From Actinomycetota bacterium (lineage in GTDB: Bacteria > Actinomycetota > Actinomycetes > Streptosporangiales > Streptosporangiaceae): 8,891 bases of DNA. The notes below the pieces were generated by a model. That model saw only the letters and a list, made by a program, of their open reading frames with translations. It made no database searches and was not told where the DNA came from. Positions within the stretch are counted from its first letter, which is position 1. Each line of letters starts with the position of its first letter. Location of the stretch: assembly GCA_003140115.1 (NCBI GenBank), contig PLIQ01000671.1, positions 1 through 8,891 on the forward strand. Direction: 5' to 3'. Made by a program: the position numbers and the translations under genes. Of the stretch, positions 1 to 5,348 are shown piece after piece.

Positions 1-57
1 GCCGCCGCTCTAGCCGTGGTAGCGATGACGGCTGTGCTGACATCGGCATGCGGGGGT
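1..57 (+). pseudogene. Lipoprotein signal peptide fragment, out of frame with the following hydrolase
   Basis: Frame 1 from the left edge reads AAALAVVAMTAVLTSACGG: a hydrophobic stretch ending in a lipobox (L-T-S-A-C, Cys codon at 49-51) followed by Gly-Gly. This is the end of a Sec/lipoprotein signal peptide whose first residues lie outside the window. The frame then continues as unconvincing Arg/Pro-rich sequence and stops at 133-135. Adding one G to the five-G run at 52-56 would continue the reading as C-G-G-S-S-Q-A-T-P, which is the normal polar linker after a lipobox and is exactly the frame of the downstream ORF. I therefore read it as the true N-terminus of the next gene, separated by a one-base deletion or by a sequencing error in the G run. 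Confidence 0.72.
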
Positions 58-1100
58 CCAGCCAGGCCACCCCGCTCCAGGGCCGCCTCCTGTCGGTTGC
101 CGACCTGCCGGCCGGATGGTCGGCGGTGCCCGTGAACCCGAAGATCACGAGCACCTCGCCATGCCTGTCCAGTGTGTCCGCGAGCCCGACGGGGCTGACG
201 CATGCGACCGCGGCCTTCGTGGAAGGCACCTCGATCCCCGCGTTCGCCGAGGCCTTGACCAGCGGCCCGCAGGCTCAGCAGCAGTGGCGCAGCCTCAACC
301 AGGCGCTGGCGCGCTGCCGGACGGCCACGATCGCCATCGCGGGCGACAAGGACGGGGTCACCATCCAGCCGCGCCTGGTCCTGATCACCGGCTACGGCGG
401 AACCATGGAAAGCTGGGACCGGCGCTTCGTCGACGCCCTCGCCGAGCACCACCGCGTCGTCATCTTCGACAACGCCGGCATCGGCGGGACGCGGGCCCTG
501 CCGGGGCCACTCAGCATCGACGCGATGGCCAACCAGACCAGCGCCCTCATCGGCACCCTCGGCCTCGGCCGGCCGGACGTCCTGGGCTGGTCCATGGGCA
601 GCATGATCGCCCAGGCCCTCGCGGTGCTCCACCCAGGCCAGGTGAACCGCCTGATCCTGTGCGCCAGCTACCCGGGCAACGGAAGGACAGTACGCCCATC
701 CCAGCAGGCGATCAACGCGCTCAACAGCGGCGATCAGCAAAAGGTCATGGCCGTCCTGTTCCCCGCCGGCCAGACCGCCGCGCAATACACCTACATCGAA
801 GCGACCTCCAGCTACCCAGCCGCCCCCGCTGCCCCGGCCGACATCGTGACCGCCCAAGGCCACGCCGTGGACCAGTGGTGGGCCGGAACCGACCCTGCAG
901 GCCAGCATGCCGCCAACATCGCCGTCCCCACGCTTATCGCCGACGGCACCGCCGACCAGCTCGACCCGCTCGCCAACAGCCACACCCTCGCCCGCCTGAT
1001 CCCCGGCGCCAAGCTGACGCTGTATCCCGACGCCGGCCACGCCTTCCTGTTCCAGGACCAGGCAGCCTTCGTCCCCCTGATCGAATCATTCCTCGGCTGA
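48..1100 (+). CDS. Alpha/beta hydrolase with N-terminal lipoprotein-type domain; probably frameshifted at its 5' end
   Basis: Read from ATG 48 the protein has 350 residues. Residues 3-100 resemble the mature part of actinobacterial lipoproteins (LLSVADLPAGW, conserved Cys40 and Cys90). Residues 109-350 are an alpha/beta hydrolase core: oxyanion-region GYGGT 115-119, nucleophile elbow GWSMGS with Ser182, likely acid Asp303 in GTADQLDP, and His331 in DAGHAF, so the catalytic triad is intact. The N-terminal beta-hairpin usual before this core is mostly missing at the join (about 101-109). ATG 48 overlaps the lipobox Cys codon in another frame and has no Shine-Dalgarno, so it is unlikely to be the real start. 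The expected product is a membrane-anchored extracytoplasmic hydrolase; as written, only an unanchored form could be made. The substrate is unknown. The hydrolase fold is certain, while functionality is doubtful. Confidence 0.85.
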   Translation: MRGSSQATPLQGRLLSVADLPAGWSAVPVNPKITSTSPCLSSVSASPTGLTHATAAFVEGTSIPAFAEALTSGPQAQQQWRSLNQALARCRTATIAIAGDKDGVTIQPRLVLITGYGGTMESWDRRFVDALAEHHRVVIFDNAGIGGTRALPGPLSIDAMANQTSALIGTLGLGRPDVLGWSMGSMIAQALAVLHPGQVNRLILCASYPGNGRTVRPSQQAINALNSGDQQKVMAVLFPAGQTAAQYTYIEATSSYPAAPAAPADIVTAQGHAVDQWWAGTDPAGQHAANIAVPTLIADGTADQLDPLANSHTLARLIPGAKLTLYPDAGHAFLFQDQAAFVPLIESFLG

Positions 1101-1140
1101 GGACCCGTGGCGCCGACGATGCTGATTGCTCCGTCCTCAG
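1097..1140 (+). terminator. Possible weak terminator: 8-bp inverted repeat at the hydrolase stop
   Basis: CTGAGGAC (1097-1104, containing the stop codon) and GTCCTCAG (1133-1140) are perfect inverted copies separated by 28 bases. TCCTC at 1090-1094 can also pair with GAGGA at 1099-1103 around a four-base loop, so two alternative hairpins compete. There is no T-run. Many actinobacterial terminators lack one, but the long loop makes this weak. Confidence 0.25.
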
Positions 1141-1350
1141 GGCGCGGCCGGGTCTATCCGCGGATCGCCCGGGCAAAGCTGGACACCCTCGTCAAGGGAC
1201 GCCGAACTGGCCATAAGCCGGCTCTGGGACTGGAGCCGCCACGGCCCGTTCGGGATAAAAAGGGGCGAGGGAACCGCGGCGGGACCGAGCATGCGGGCGG
1301 GCCGGGTCACGGCGCGTGTGCGCCGTCCCGACCCAGGGAACGGTTAGCGC
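1101..1350. other. 250-base intergenic region between hydrolase and VOC gene
   Basis: I find no convincing gene here. Short open frames exist, but they have no recognisable family features and no good ribosome binding site. The region holds the second arm of the repeat at 1133-1140, a small GGCTC/GAGCC hairpin at 1220-1237, a locally AT-richer stretch GGATAAAAAGG around 1253-1263 that might mark a -10 region, and the strong hairpin at 1304-1334. It is most simply the terminator of the hydrolase plus the promoter and leader of the VOC gene. I do not recognise any known riboswitch class. Confidence 0.5.
1304..1334 (+). promoter_or_regulatory. Leader hairpin directly before the VOC ribosome binding site
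   Basis: GGGTC (1304-1308) pairs with GACCC (1330-1334), and ACGGCGC (1309-1315) pairs with GCGCCGT (1320-1326). The result is a 12-bp stem with a GTGT loop and a three-C bulge. It ends one base before the Shine-Dalgarno-like AGGGAA (1335-1340), which is about ten bases upstream of ATG 1351. A structure here could affect translation or act as a transcript-processing or attenuation element. The pairing is directly visible; any role is inference. Confidence 0.4.
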
Positions 1351-1830
1351 ATGACAGAACCTTCGCCTTACATTGACGTCGCCAACCTGCCGGCGCCCGC
1401 CGAGGGCATCGTCGTGACCCTGTTCATCACCGTCCGCAGCGTGGCGCGGTCCCGGGACTTCTACTCGCGCATCCTGGGCGGCACCGTGGTCCTCGAGGAG
1501 AACCCGTGCATCGTCAAGCTGTCCAACTCGTGGATCCTGATGAATCCCGGCGGGCCGCCCACCCCCGACAAACCAGGCATCTCGGTGGTCAACTACGAGC
1601 CAGGCGACACCACCTCGATCTTCCTGAACCTGCGGGTCGCTGACATCCAGGCCTGCTACGAGGAATGGAAGTCCAAGGGAGCGGAGTTCGTCACGCCGCC
1701 GATCGACCGCGAGGCGGAGATCCGCTGCTACATGCGAGACCCGGACGGCTACATGATCGAAGTCGGCCAGGCCACGGGCGTGCTGCACGGCCAGCTCGCC
1801 AAAAAGCGGTCGGCGGACCTCCCCGGCTGA
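1351..1830 (+). CDS. VOC family protein (glyoxalase/bleomycin-resistance/dioxygenase fold)
   Basis: This 159-residue protein has the two-module VOC layout. Module one starts with VVTLFITVRSVARSRDFYSRILGG (about 21-44) and module two with SIFLNLRVADIQACYEEWKSKGAEF (about 89-113). It closes with the hallmark YMRDPDGYMIEVGQ (127-140). In VOC metalloenzymes, metal ligands usually sit at the start of each module and in the final strand. Here the expected His positions are Thr23 and Phe91, and only Glu137 is kept, so a classical metal site looks incomplete. It may bind or sequester a ligand rather than catalyse. ATG 1351 is preceded by AGGGAA at a ten-base spacing and by a hairpin. It stands alone on the plus strand and converges with the MDR gene 34 bases downstream. 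The family is clear; the substrate is unknown. Confidence 0.85.
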   Translation: MTEPSPYIDVANLPAPAEGIVVTLFITVRSVARSRDFYSRILGGTVVLEENPCIVKLSNSWILMNPGGPPTPDKPGISVVNYEPGDTTSIFLNLRVADIQACYEEWKSKGAEFVTPPIDREAEIRCYMRDPDGYMIEVGQATGVLHGQLAKKRSADLPG

Positions 1831-1835
1831 GGTCC
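1815..1835 (+). terminator. Possible terminator hairpin at the VOC/MDR convergence
   Basis: GGACCT (1815-1820) and AGGTCC (1830-1835) form a perfect 6-bp stem around a nine-base loop that spans the VOC stop codon at 1828-1830. It lies in the short gap between two convergent genes, where a bidirectional terminator would be expected. There is no T-run and the stem is short, so the call is tentative. Confidence 0.25.
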
Positions 1836-1864
1836 CCGCGTCGCAGCCCTCGCCCGGACCCGCC

Positions 1865-2863
1865 TCACGGGCGGACCAGCGCTTTGCCGAGCTTCGCGCC
1901 ATCGAGCAGCGAAAGGAGGGCCTGCGGCGCGCTTTCCAGGTCGTCGAACATCGTCACGTCGGAATGCAGTGTCCCGTCCTGCACTAGCGGGAGTACTGCC
2001 TCCTCGAATGCGGCCCGCCGGTGCAGGTGATCGAGGACCAGGAAGCCCTCGAGTCGAAGGCGCTTGATGATCAGCTGCGGGAGGTTCCCGGGCCCGGGTC
2101 CGGGCGGCTTTCCGTAGCCTGAGATCATCCCGCAGATAGCGGCCCGGCCGCCCGTGCGCAGAAGGTCGATCGCTGCCTCCAGGTGGCCGCCGCCGACGTT
2201 GTCGAAGTAGAGATCGATGCCGTCGGGCGCAACCCCGCGCAGCTGCTCGGCGAGGTGACCGGCGCGGTAGTCTACGGCGGCGTCCAGCCCGAGTGCGTCG
2301 GTGAGGTAGCGCGCCTTCTCGGCGCCCCCGGCGGATCCGATCACCAGCGAGGCACCGCGGGCCTTCGCCAGCTGGGCCGCCACCGAGCCGACGGCACCGG
2401 CTGCGGCCGATACCCAGACCCGGTCGCCCGGTTGCATCCGCGCGACGTCGACCAGGCCGACGTAGGCGGTCAGTCCCGGAGCGCCCAGGACATGCAGCCA
2501 CGTGTGGGGCGGCAGACCGCTACGCGGCTGGATGCGGATCCCCTCACTGGCGTCCACTACAGCGTAGTCACGCCACCCTCCCCAGCAGAGCGCCCAGTCG
2601 CCTTCCGACCACCCATCCGCGCGAGATTGCACGACTCGGCCGACAGCCCTCGCCTCCACCGCGGCTCCGAGGTCGAAGGCCGCCGCGTAGGTGTCCACCG
2701 AGAGCCGCGGGATCATCGACGGGTCCACGCTGAAACAGTCGGCCCGGACAAGCAGCTGGCCCGGCGAGAGCGCTGGCAATTTCCGCTCGACGAGCGTAAA
2801 GCACCCCGGCTCGATCCGTCCCTGCGGCCGGCGCGACAGCACCAGCTCACGGGCGGTCACCAT
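1865..2863 (-). CDS. Zinc-independent MDR-family NADP-dependent oxidoreductase
   Basis: From ATG 2863 the protein has 332 residues, typical of the prostaglandin-reductase/CurA-like branch of the medium-chain dehydrogenase/reductases. These usually reduce an enone double bond with NADPH in the cytoplasm. It shows GAPGLTAYVGL (127-137), the nucleotide-binding motif SAAAGAVGS (152-160), DNVGG (221-225) and the C-terminal GKALVRP. The cysteine and histidine ligands of zinc alcohol dehydrogenases are absent. A GTG start at 2869 is possible, but GGGGAG at 2875-2870 lies five bases from ATG 2863, the better spacing. ATG 2863 overlaps the AraC stop as ATGGTGA, so translation is probably coupled to the regulator. 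The substrate is not determinable. Confidence 0.9.
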   Translation of the reverse strand: MVTARELVLSRRPQGRIEPGCFTLVERKLPALSPGQLLVRADCFSVDPSMIPRLSVDTYAAAFDLGAAVEARAVGRVVQSRADGWSEGDWALCWGGWRDYAVVDASEGIRIQPRSGLPPHTWLHVLGAPGLTAYVGLVDVARMQPGDRVWVSAAAGAVGSVAAQLAKARGASLVIGSAGGAEKARYLTDALGLDAAVDYRAGHLAEQLRGVAPDGIDLYFDNVGGGHLEAAIDLLRTGGRAAICGMISGYGKPPGPGPGNLPQLIIKRLRLEGFLVLDHLHRRAAFEEAVLPLVQDGTLHSDVTMFDDLESAPQALLSLLDGAKLGKALVRP

Positions 2864-3843
2864 CGCCACTCCCCGGGGAGCACCGCACGACGGGAAGCGT
2901 GATGCGCGCGGCAGCGCTCGCGGGTATCGGTGGGCCGCTCGCCGAACCGCTCGCGGTAGGCGTTGCTGAACGTGCTCGCGTTGCTGAACCCTGACGAGCG
3001 GGCGACGTTAGCGACGGTGCGGTGGTCCCAGCCGGGTTGCTGGAGCCTCAGCCGGGCGAGCTCGAGCCGTTCTTCCCGGATCAGCATCGAGGGCGTCGTC
3101 CCGATGCGCTGCAGCCGCGCCTGGATCTGGCGCAACGACCAGCCCAGCTCTGCTGCGACCGCCGCGCCGGTCAGTGAGACATCATGGGCGTTCGCGCGCA
3201 CGAAGCAACGGATCGTGCCGACGAGGTCGTCCTGGGTCTCGTACACCGGCGGCAGCAGCGCCCCTCCGCAGGCGAGGCACAGCAGGTCCACGGCCCGGTC
3301 GGCGACGGCATCGAAGCCCAATCCGTCGATCGTGTGCGCCTGGCTGCGCAAGCTGGCCAGCAGATCGACCACGATGCGCCCCATGCCGCGCTCGGCGTTC
3401 AGCCCGACGGTGCGGGTCAGCAGTCCGCCTATGCGGGCATCCACCCGGGCCCGCGGGATCACCAGGGCAAGACACGAGAAATTGTCGCTGTGCCACATAT
3501 CCATGGGCGCATCGAGGGTGGCGAGCGCTAGGCCGCCGGGTTCGAGCGTGAGGGCGGTGTCGGCCTGCCGGATTACCATCGAGCCTGTCACCGGCGCCAG
3601 CAGCTCGTAGGCCCCGTGCGGATGTCGCCGGACGTCAGTGCCCGAGCGCTTGATGGACTCCTCGTCGCCCCACCACCGCACCAGCTGGTAGGCCTCGGTG
3701 TGCTGGTGCTCGATGCGCCCCCGGTAGTCGGCGCGCATCCGGAACGCCATCCGGCTATGGATCGAGGAAACGAGTTCACTCCACCATTCGGCACGATCGG
3801 TCATCGCCACATCGCTGCAGCGGTATGCGTCAAGTGCGTACAC
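2857..3843 (-). CDS. AraC-family transcriptional regulator
   Basis: Read from GTG 3843, the protein has 328 residues. The N-terminal half (about 30-195) fits the cupin-like sensor domain of AraC regulators (AraC_binding_2-like), with ELLAPVTGSMVIRQ and LEPGGLALATLDAP beta-strand patterns. The C-terminal end carries two helix-turn-helix units: SLTGAAVAAELGWSLRQIQARLQR (split across 223-246) and TVANVARSSGFSNASTF continuing to YRERFGERP (276-304), the standard AraC signature. Possible starts are GTG 3855, GTG 3843 and ATG 3804. GTG 3843 is preferred because GAGG (3853-3850) sits six bases upstream. Its stop overlaps the start of the MDR gene, so it probably controls that enzyme, and perhaps the adjacent genes. 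The inducer is unknown. Confidence 0.9.
   Translation of the reverse strand: MYALDAYRCSDVAMTDRAEWWSELVSSIHSRMAFRMRADYRGRIEHQHTEAYQLVRWWGDEESIKRSGTDVRRHPHGAYELLAPVTGSMVIRQADTALTLEPGGLALATLDAPMDMWHSDNFSCLALVIPRARVDARIGGLLTRTVGLNAERGMGRIVVDLLASLRSQAHTIDGLGFDAVADRAVDLLCLACGGALLPPVYETQDDLVGTIRCFVRANAHDVSLTGAAVAAELGWSLRQIQARLQRIGTTPSMLIREERLELARLRLQQPGWDHRTVANVARSSGFSNASTFSNAYRERFGERPTDTRERCRAHHASRRAVLPGEWRW
3823..3841. promoter_or_regulatory. Imperfect dyad at the AraC start, possible operator
   Basis: On the plus strand GTATGCG (3823-3829) and TGCGTAC (3835-3841) form an imperfect inverted repeat, with five of seven positions matching, around TCAAG. It sits at the translation start of the regulator, where an autoregulatory site could lie. 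The match is weak and AraC sites are more often direct repeats, so this is only a candidate. Confidence 0.15.
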
Positions 3844-3874
3844 TACGGACCTCACTCGCCCGAGTCTCGCCGCC

Positions 3875-3880
3875 AGGATA
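3875..3880 (-). promoter_or_regulatory. Candidate -10 element for the AraC-MDR pair
   Basis: TATCCT on the minus strand (3880-3875) matches the TANNNT -10 consensus. It would start a transcript near 3868, giving a leader of about 25 bases before GTG 3843. The perfect 10-bp palindrome GCGCCGGCGC (3881-3890) lies directly upstream in the spacer. No good -35 is visible. It would let the regulator and MDR gene be transcribed independently of the deacetylase gene. Confidence 0.35.
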
Positions 3881-3926
3881 GCGCCGGCGCCTGTACGAGC
3901 GGTTCCCAGAGCCCGCCCTCAGTGTC

Positions 3927-4895
3927 TCACCATGTCCAGTCGTAGGCCGCGCCGGCACGTTGCGCGAGCGGCTTGAGCATCCTCTGCTCGAAGACCGTGA
4001 CGGTGTCGTAGCCCTCGACCGGCGCGGCGGCGATGACCCGGCCGAATAGCTCCGGGTCCAGGTGCGGCTCCGGGATGCCCGCCGCGATCGCGTACCGCTG
4101 AAGATGGTTGCGGAGAAACTCGGAGTTGCACGGCGGCATCGCGAAGTGTGCCGGATGGGACATTGCTTCTGGCAACGGAACGAACTCGACACCGCTCTCG
4201 ACGAACGCATTCAGGATCGTGCCGAGCGTGTCGGTCGCGATGGCAGTGCCGTGGATCAGCCAGATCAGCGGGATGTCCTGACCGAACAGCCGCCGGGCCA
4301 GCTGCGCGTGTGCTGCCAGCTGGCCGACCGCAGAAGAGACGTAGGTCTCCTGCAACATCCGCTTGGCGTCCTCGTCCTCAGATACCACGGCGCGGTAATA
4401 GGGGATGATCCAGGTGAAGTCGCCGAACCACGCGGTTATCGGTGCGTTCCGGTAACCGGACGCCCGAAGATGGTCCTCCACCCGGCCGCGCTTGCTCTCG
4501 GTCTCGCCGGCCATGTCCATCGCGTACCGGAAGTAGCGCTCGGGAGCCATCGCGATGAGGTTGCCGATGAGCCCCTCGGCTTTGTCGATGTCCGCGCAGT
4601 ACTGGTCCCCCGACATCCACCGCAGCGGGGCGTGCAGGTGCGTGTGATTGCCCAGGTGGTGCCCGGCCTCGACCCAGGCCTCCCACGCGGCCATCAGGCT
4701 GGGGTCCGAATCGAGGCGATGGGTGTGGGAGAACCCGTATACGCCCGTGAGGCCGTGGTCGGCGAGCGTGGCGGCGATCGACTTGGTGATGCCCAGCGGC
4801 GTGATGCTGTCCGGCATCGGCACGCCGTCCCAGAGCACGAAGTCGTCGACCGTCACTGCAACCTTGACGGCACCCTCCGGTGAGATGTTCGACAT
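3927..4895 (-). CDS. Polysaccharide deacetylase family (NodB-fold) protein
   Basis: This 322-residue protein carries the carbohydrate esterase 4 motifs. Motif 1 is VTVDDF with Asp17-Asp18. Motif 2 is GNHTHLH with His84 and His88 (H-T-x-x-H). A degenerate motif 3 is YFRYAMD (121-127), motif 4 is WFGDFTWIIP (156-165), and motif 5 is LIWLIHG with His215. Family members remove acetyl groups from sugars, or in the PuuE-like branch act on other amides, using a divalent metal held by Asp-His-His. All three ligands are present. There is no signal peptide, so a cytoplasmic, small-molecule or glycoside-precursor role is more likely than cell-wall editing. ATG 4895 is supported by AAGGGA (4908-4903) at a seven-base spacing. 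It lies 83 bases upstream of the AraC gene on the same strand. The substrate is unknown. Confidence 0.85.
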   Translation of the reverse strand: MSNISPEGAVKVAVTVDDFVLWDGVPMPDSITPLGITKSIAATLADHGLTGVYGFSHTHRLDSDPSLMAAWEAWVEAGHHLGNHTHLHAPLRWMSGDQYCADIDKAEGLIGNLIAMAPERYFRYAMDMAGETESKRGRVEDHLRASGYRNAPITAWFGDFTWIIPYYRAVVSEDEDAKRMLQETYVSSAVGQLAAHAQLARRLFGQDIPLIWLIHGTAIATDTLGTILNAFVESGVEFVPLPEAMSHPAHFAMPPCNSEFLRNHLQRYAIAAGIPEPHLDPELFGRVIAAAPVEGYDTVTVFEQRMLKPLAQRAGAAYDWTW

Positions 4896-4937
4896 GGGAG
4901 ATTCCCTTCGACTCCAGCCACCTTGACGGTTCTCACG

Positions 4938-4943
4938 AGGCTA
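4938..4943 (-). promoter_or_regulatory. Candidate -10 element for the deacetylase gene
   Basis: TAGCCT on the minus strand (4943-4938) fits TANNNT and would give a leader of about 36 bases carrying the AAGGGA ribosome binding site. Seventeen bases upstream AAGACG resembles only the centre of a -35 hexamer. The 170-base gap upstream of the deacetylase is long enough to hold its own promoter. Confidence 0.3.
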
Positions 4944-5050
4944 GGAAGCCGGGCCGATCACGTCTTGTCGGAGCGCGCAGCGTACTTTCCGCTTGCGCAC
5001 AGTCCTCTGCCCGTGCGCGCTGAATCCGCGGCGCGGCCGCATCGGCTGAC

Positions 5051-5065
5051 TGCGCTGCGCTGCGC
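5051..5065. repeat. Three tandem TGCGC units
   Basis: TGCGC is repeated three times without interruption, ending at the stop codon of the small membrane protein. The tract is short and in GC-rich DNA, so it could be chance or a small slippage product. Confidence 0.4.
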
Positions 5066-5235
5066 TAGTCGCGGCGAGTGCCTCTGGCTATGAGCCACAC
5101 GACGATGAAGACGGCCATCGCGATCAGCCCGACGATGAGAAACGTCTTGAACGTTGCGAAGATCCCGCCGGCGGCCGTGACGGCAAGCCAGACGGCGAGG
5201 ATCGCGCCGAGGATTATCCCGATGATCCGGCCCAT
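5065..5235 (-). CDS. Small two-helix membrane protein (56 residues)
   Basis: On the minus strand ATG 5235 to TAG 5065 encodes 56 residues starting MGRIIGIILG and ending IARGTRRD. Two hydrophobic segments (about 4-23 and 31-50) are separated by a short loop with a single Lys, and the tail is positively charged, so both ends probably face the cytoplasm. Codons keep the G/C third-position bias of real genes. Small hydrophobic proteins beginning MGRIIGI are, from memory, common in actinobacteria and have no known function. GGGG (5241-5238) is only two bases from the ATG, too close for an ideal ribosome binding site. A CATACT -10-like hexamer six bases upstream would also allow leaderless expression. 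It lies between the VOC remnant and the deacetylase gene, on the same strand. Confidence 0.7.
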   Translation of the reverse strand: MGRIIGIILGAILAVWLAVTAAGGIFATFKTFLIVGLIAMAVFIVVWLIARGTRRD

Positions 5236-5275
5236 GTCCCCAGTATGCGCCCGGCGCCCCCGCAGCAGGCTCGGG

Positions 5276-5338
5276 TCAGCCGATCTGTTCGGCCAGGGCG
5301 ACGACGATGGCGACGTTGTCCATCCGCTGAATGGTCAT
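5276..5338 (-). pseudogene. VOC family gene remnant: first and last codons joined by internal deletion
   Basis: Ten bases after the monooxygenase stop, a 20-codon minus-strand frame reads MTIQRMDNVAIVV followed by ALAEQIG and TGA. The first part matches the characteristic N-terminus of a widespread actinobacterial VOC family that I recall as MTIQRMDNVGIVV-DDL. The last part matches the typical end of the same family (GPEGI-IVALAEQ-L/IG). The remaining roughly 120 codons are absent. The GTCGTCG-type codons at the join occur at both places in full-length members, so deletion through a short direct repeat is a natural explanation. The fragment lacks every VOC strand needed for a fold and has no clear ribosome binding site. 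The sequence is certain; the family assignment is from memory. Confidence 0.65.
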
Positions 5339-5348
5339 GTCGGCCAGA

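Noticed and set aside
116..1216. A 366-codon frame overlapping the hydrolase
   Set aside because: It is an out-of-frame Arg/Pro/His-rich shadow; the hydrolase frame carries the complete catalytic motifs.
1107..1376. An 89-codon frame in the intergenic region
   Set aside because: It has no ribosome binding site or recognisable family features, and it runs into the VOC gene in another frame.
1831..1860. GGTCC/GGACC inverted repeat between the convergent VOC and MDR genes
   Set aside because: It has only five base pairs around a 20-base loop; the hairpin at 1815-1835 is the better candidate.
1192..1902. A 236-codon minus-strand frame across the VOC gene
   Set aside because: It is antisense to a clear VOC protein and has no recognisable motif.
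1749..2501. A 250-codon minus-strand frame within the MDR gene
   Set aside because: It is a shifted-frame shadow, very rich in Arg, Gly and Pro, while the MDR frame is intact.
4062..4883. A 273-codon plus-strand frame
   Set aside because: It is antisense to the deacetylase gene and lacks family features.
4965..5010. Shared GCGTAC and GCGCA-like words upstream of the deacetylase and at the AraC start, as a common AraC operator
   Set aside because: The shared words are only about six bases long and not arranged alike; this is expected by chance in GC-rich DNA.
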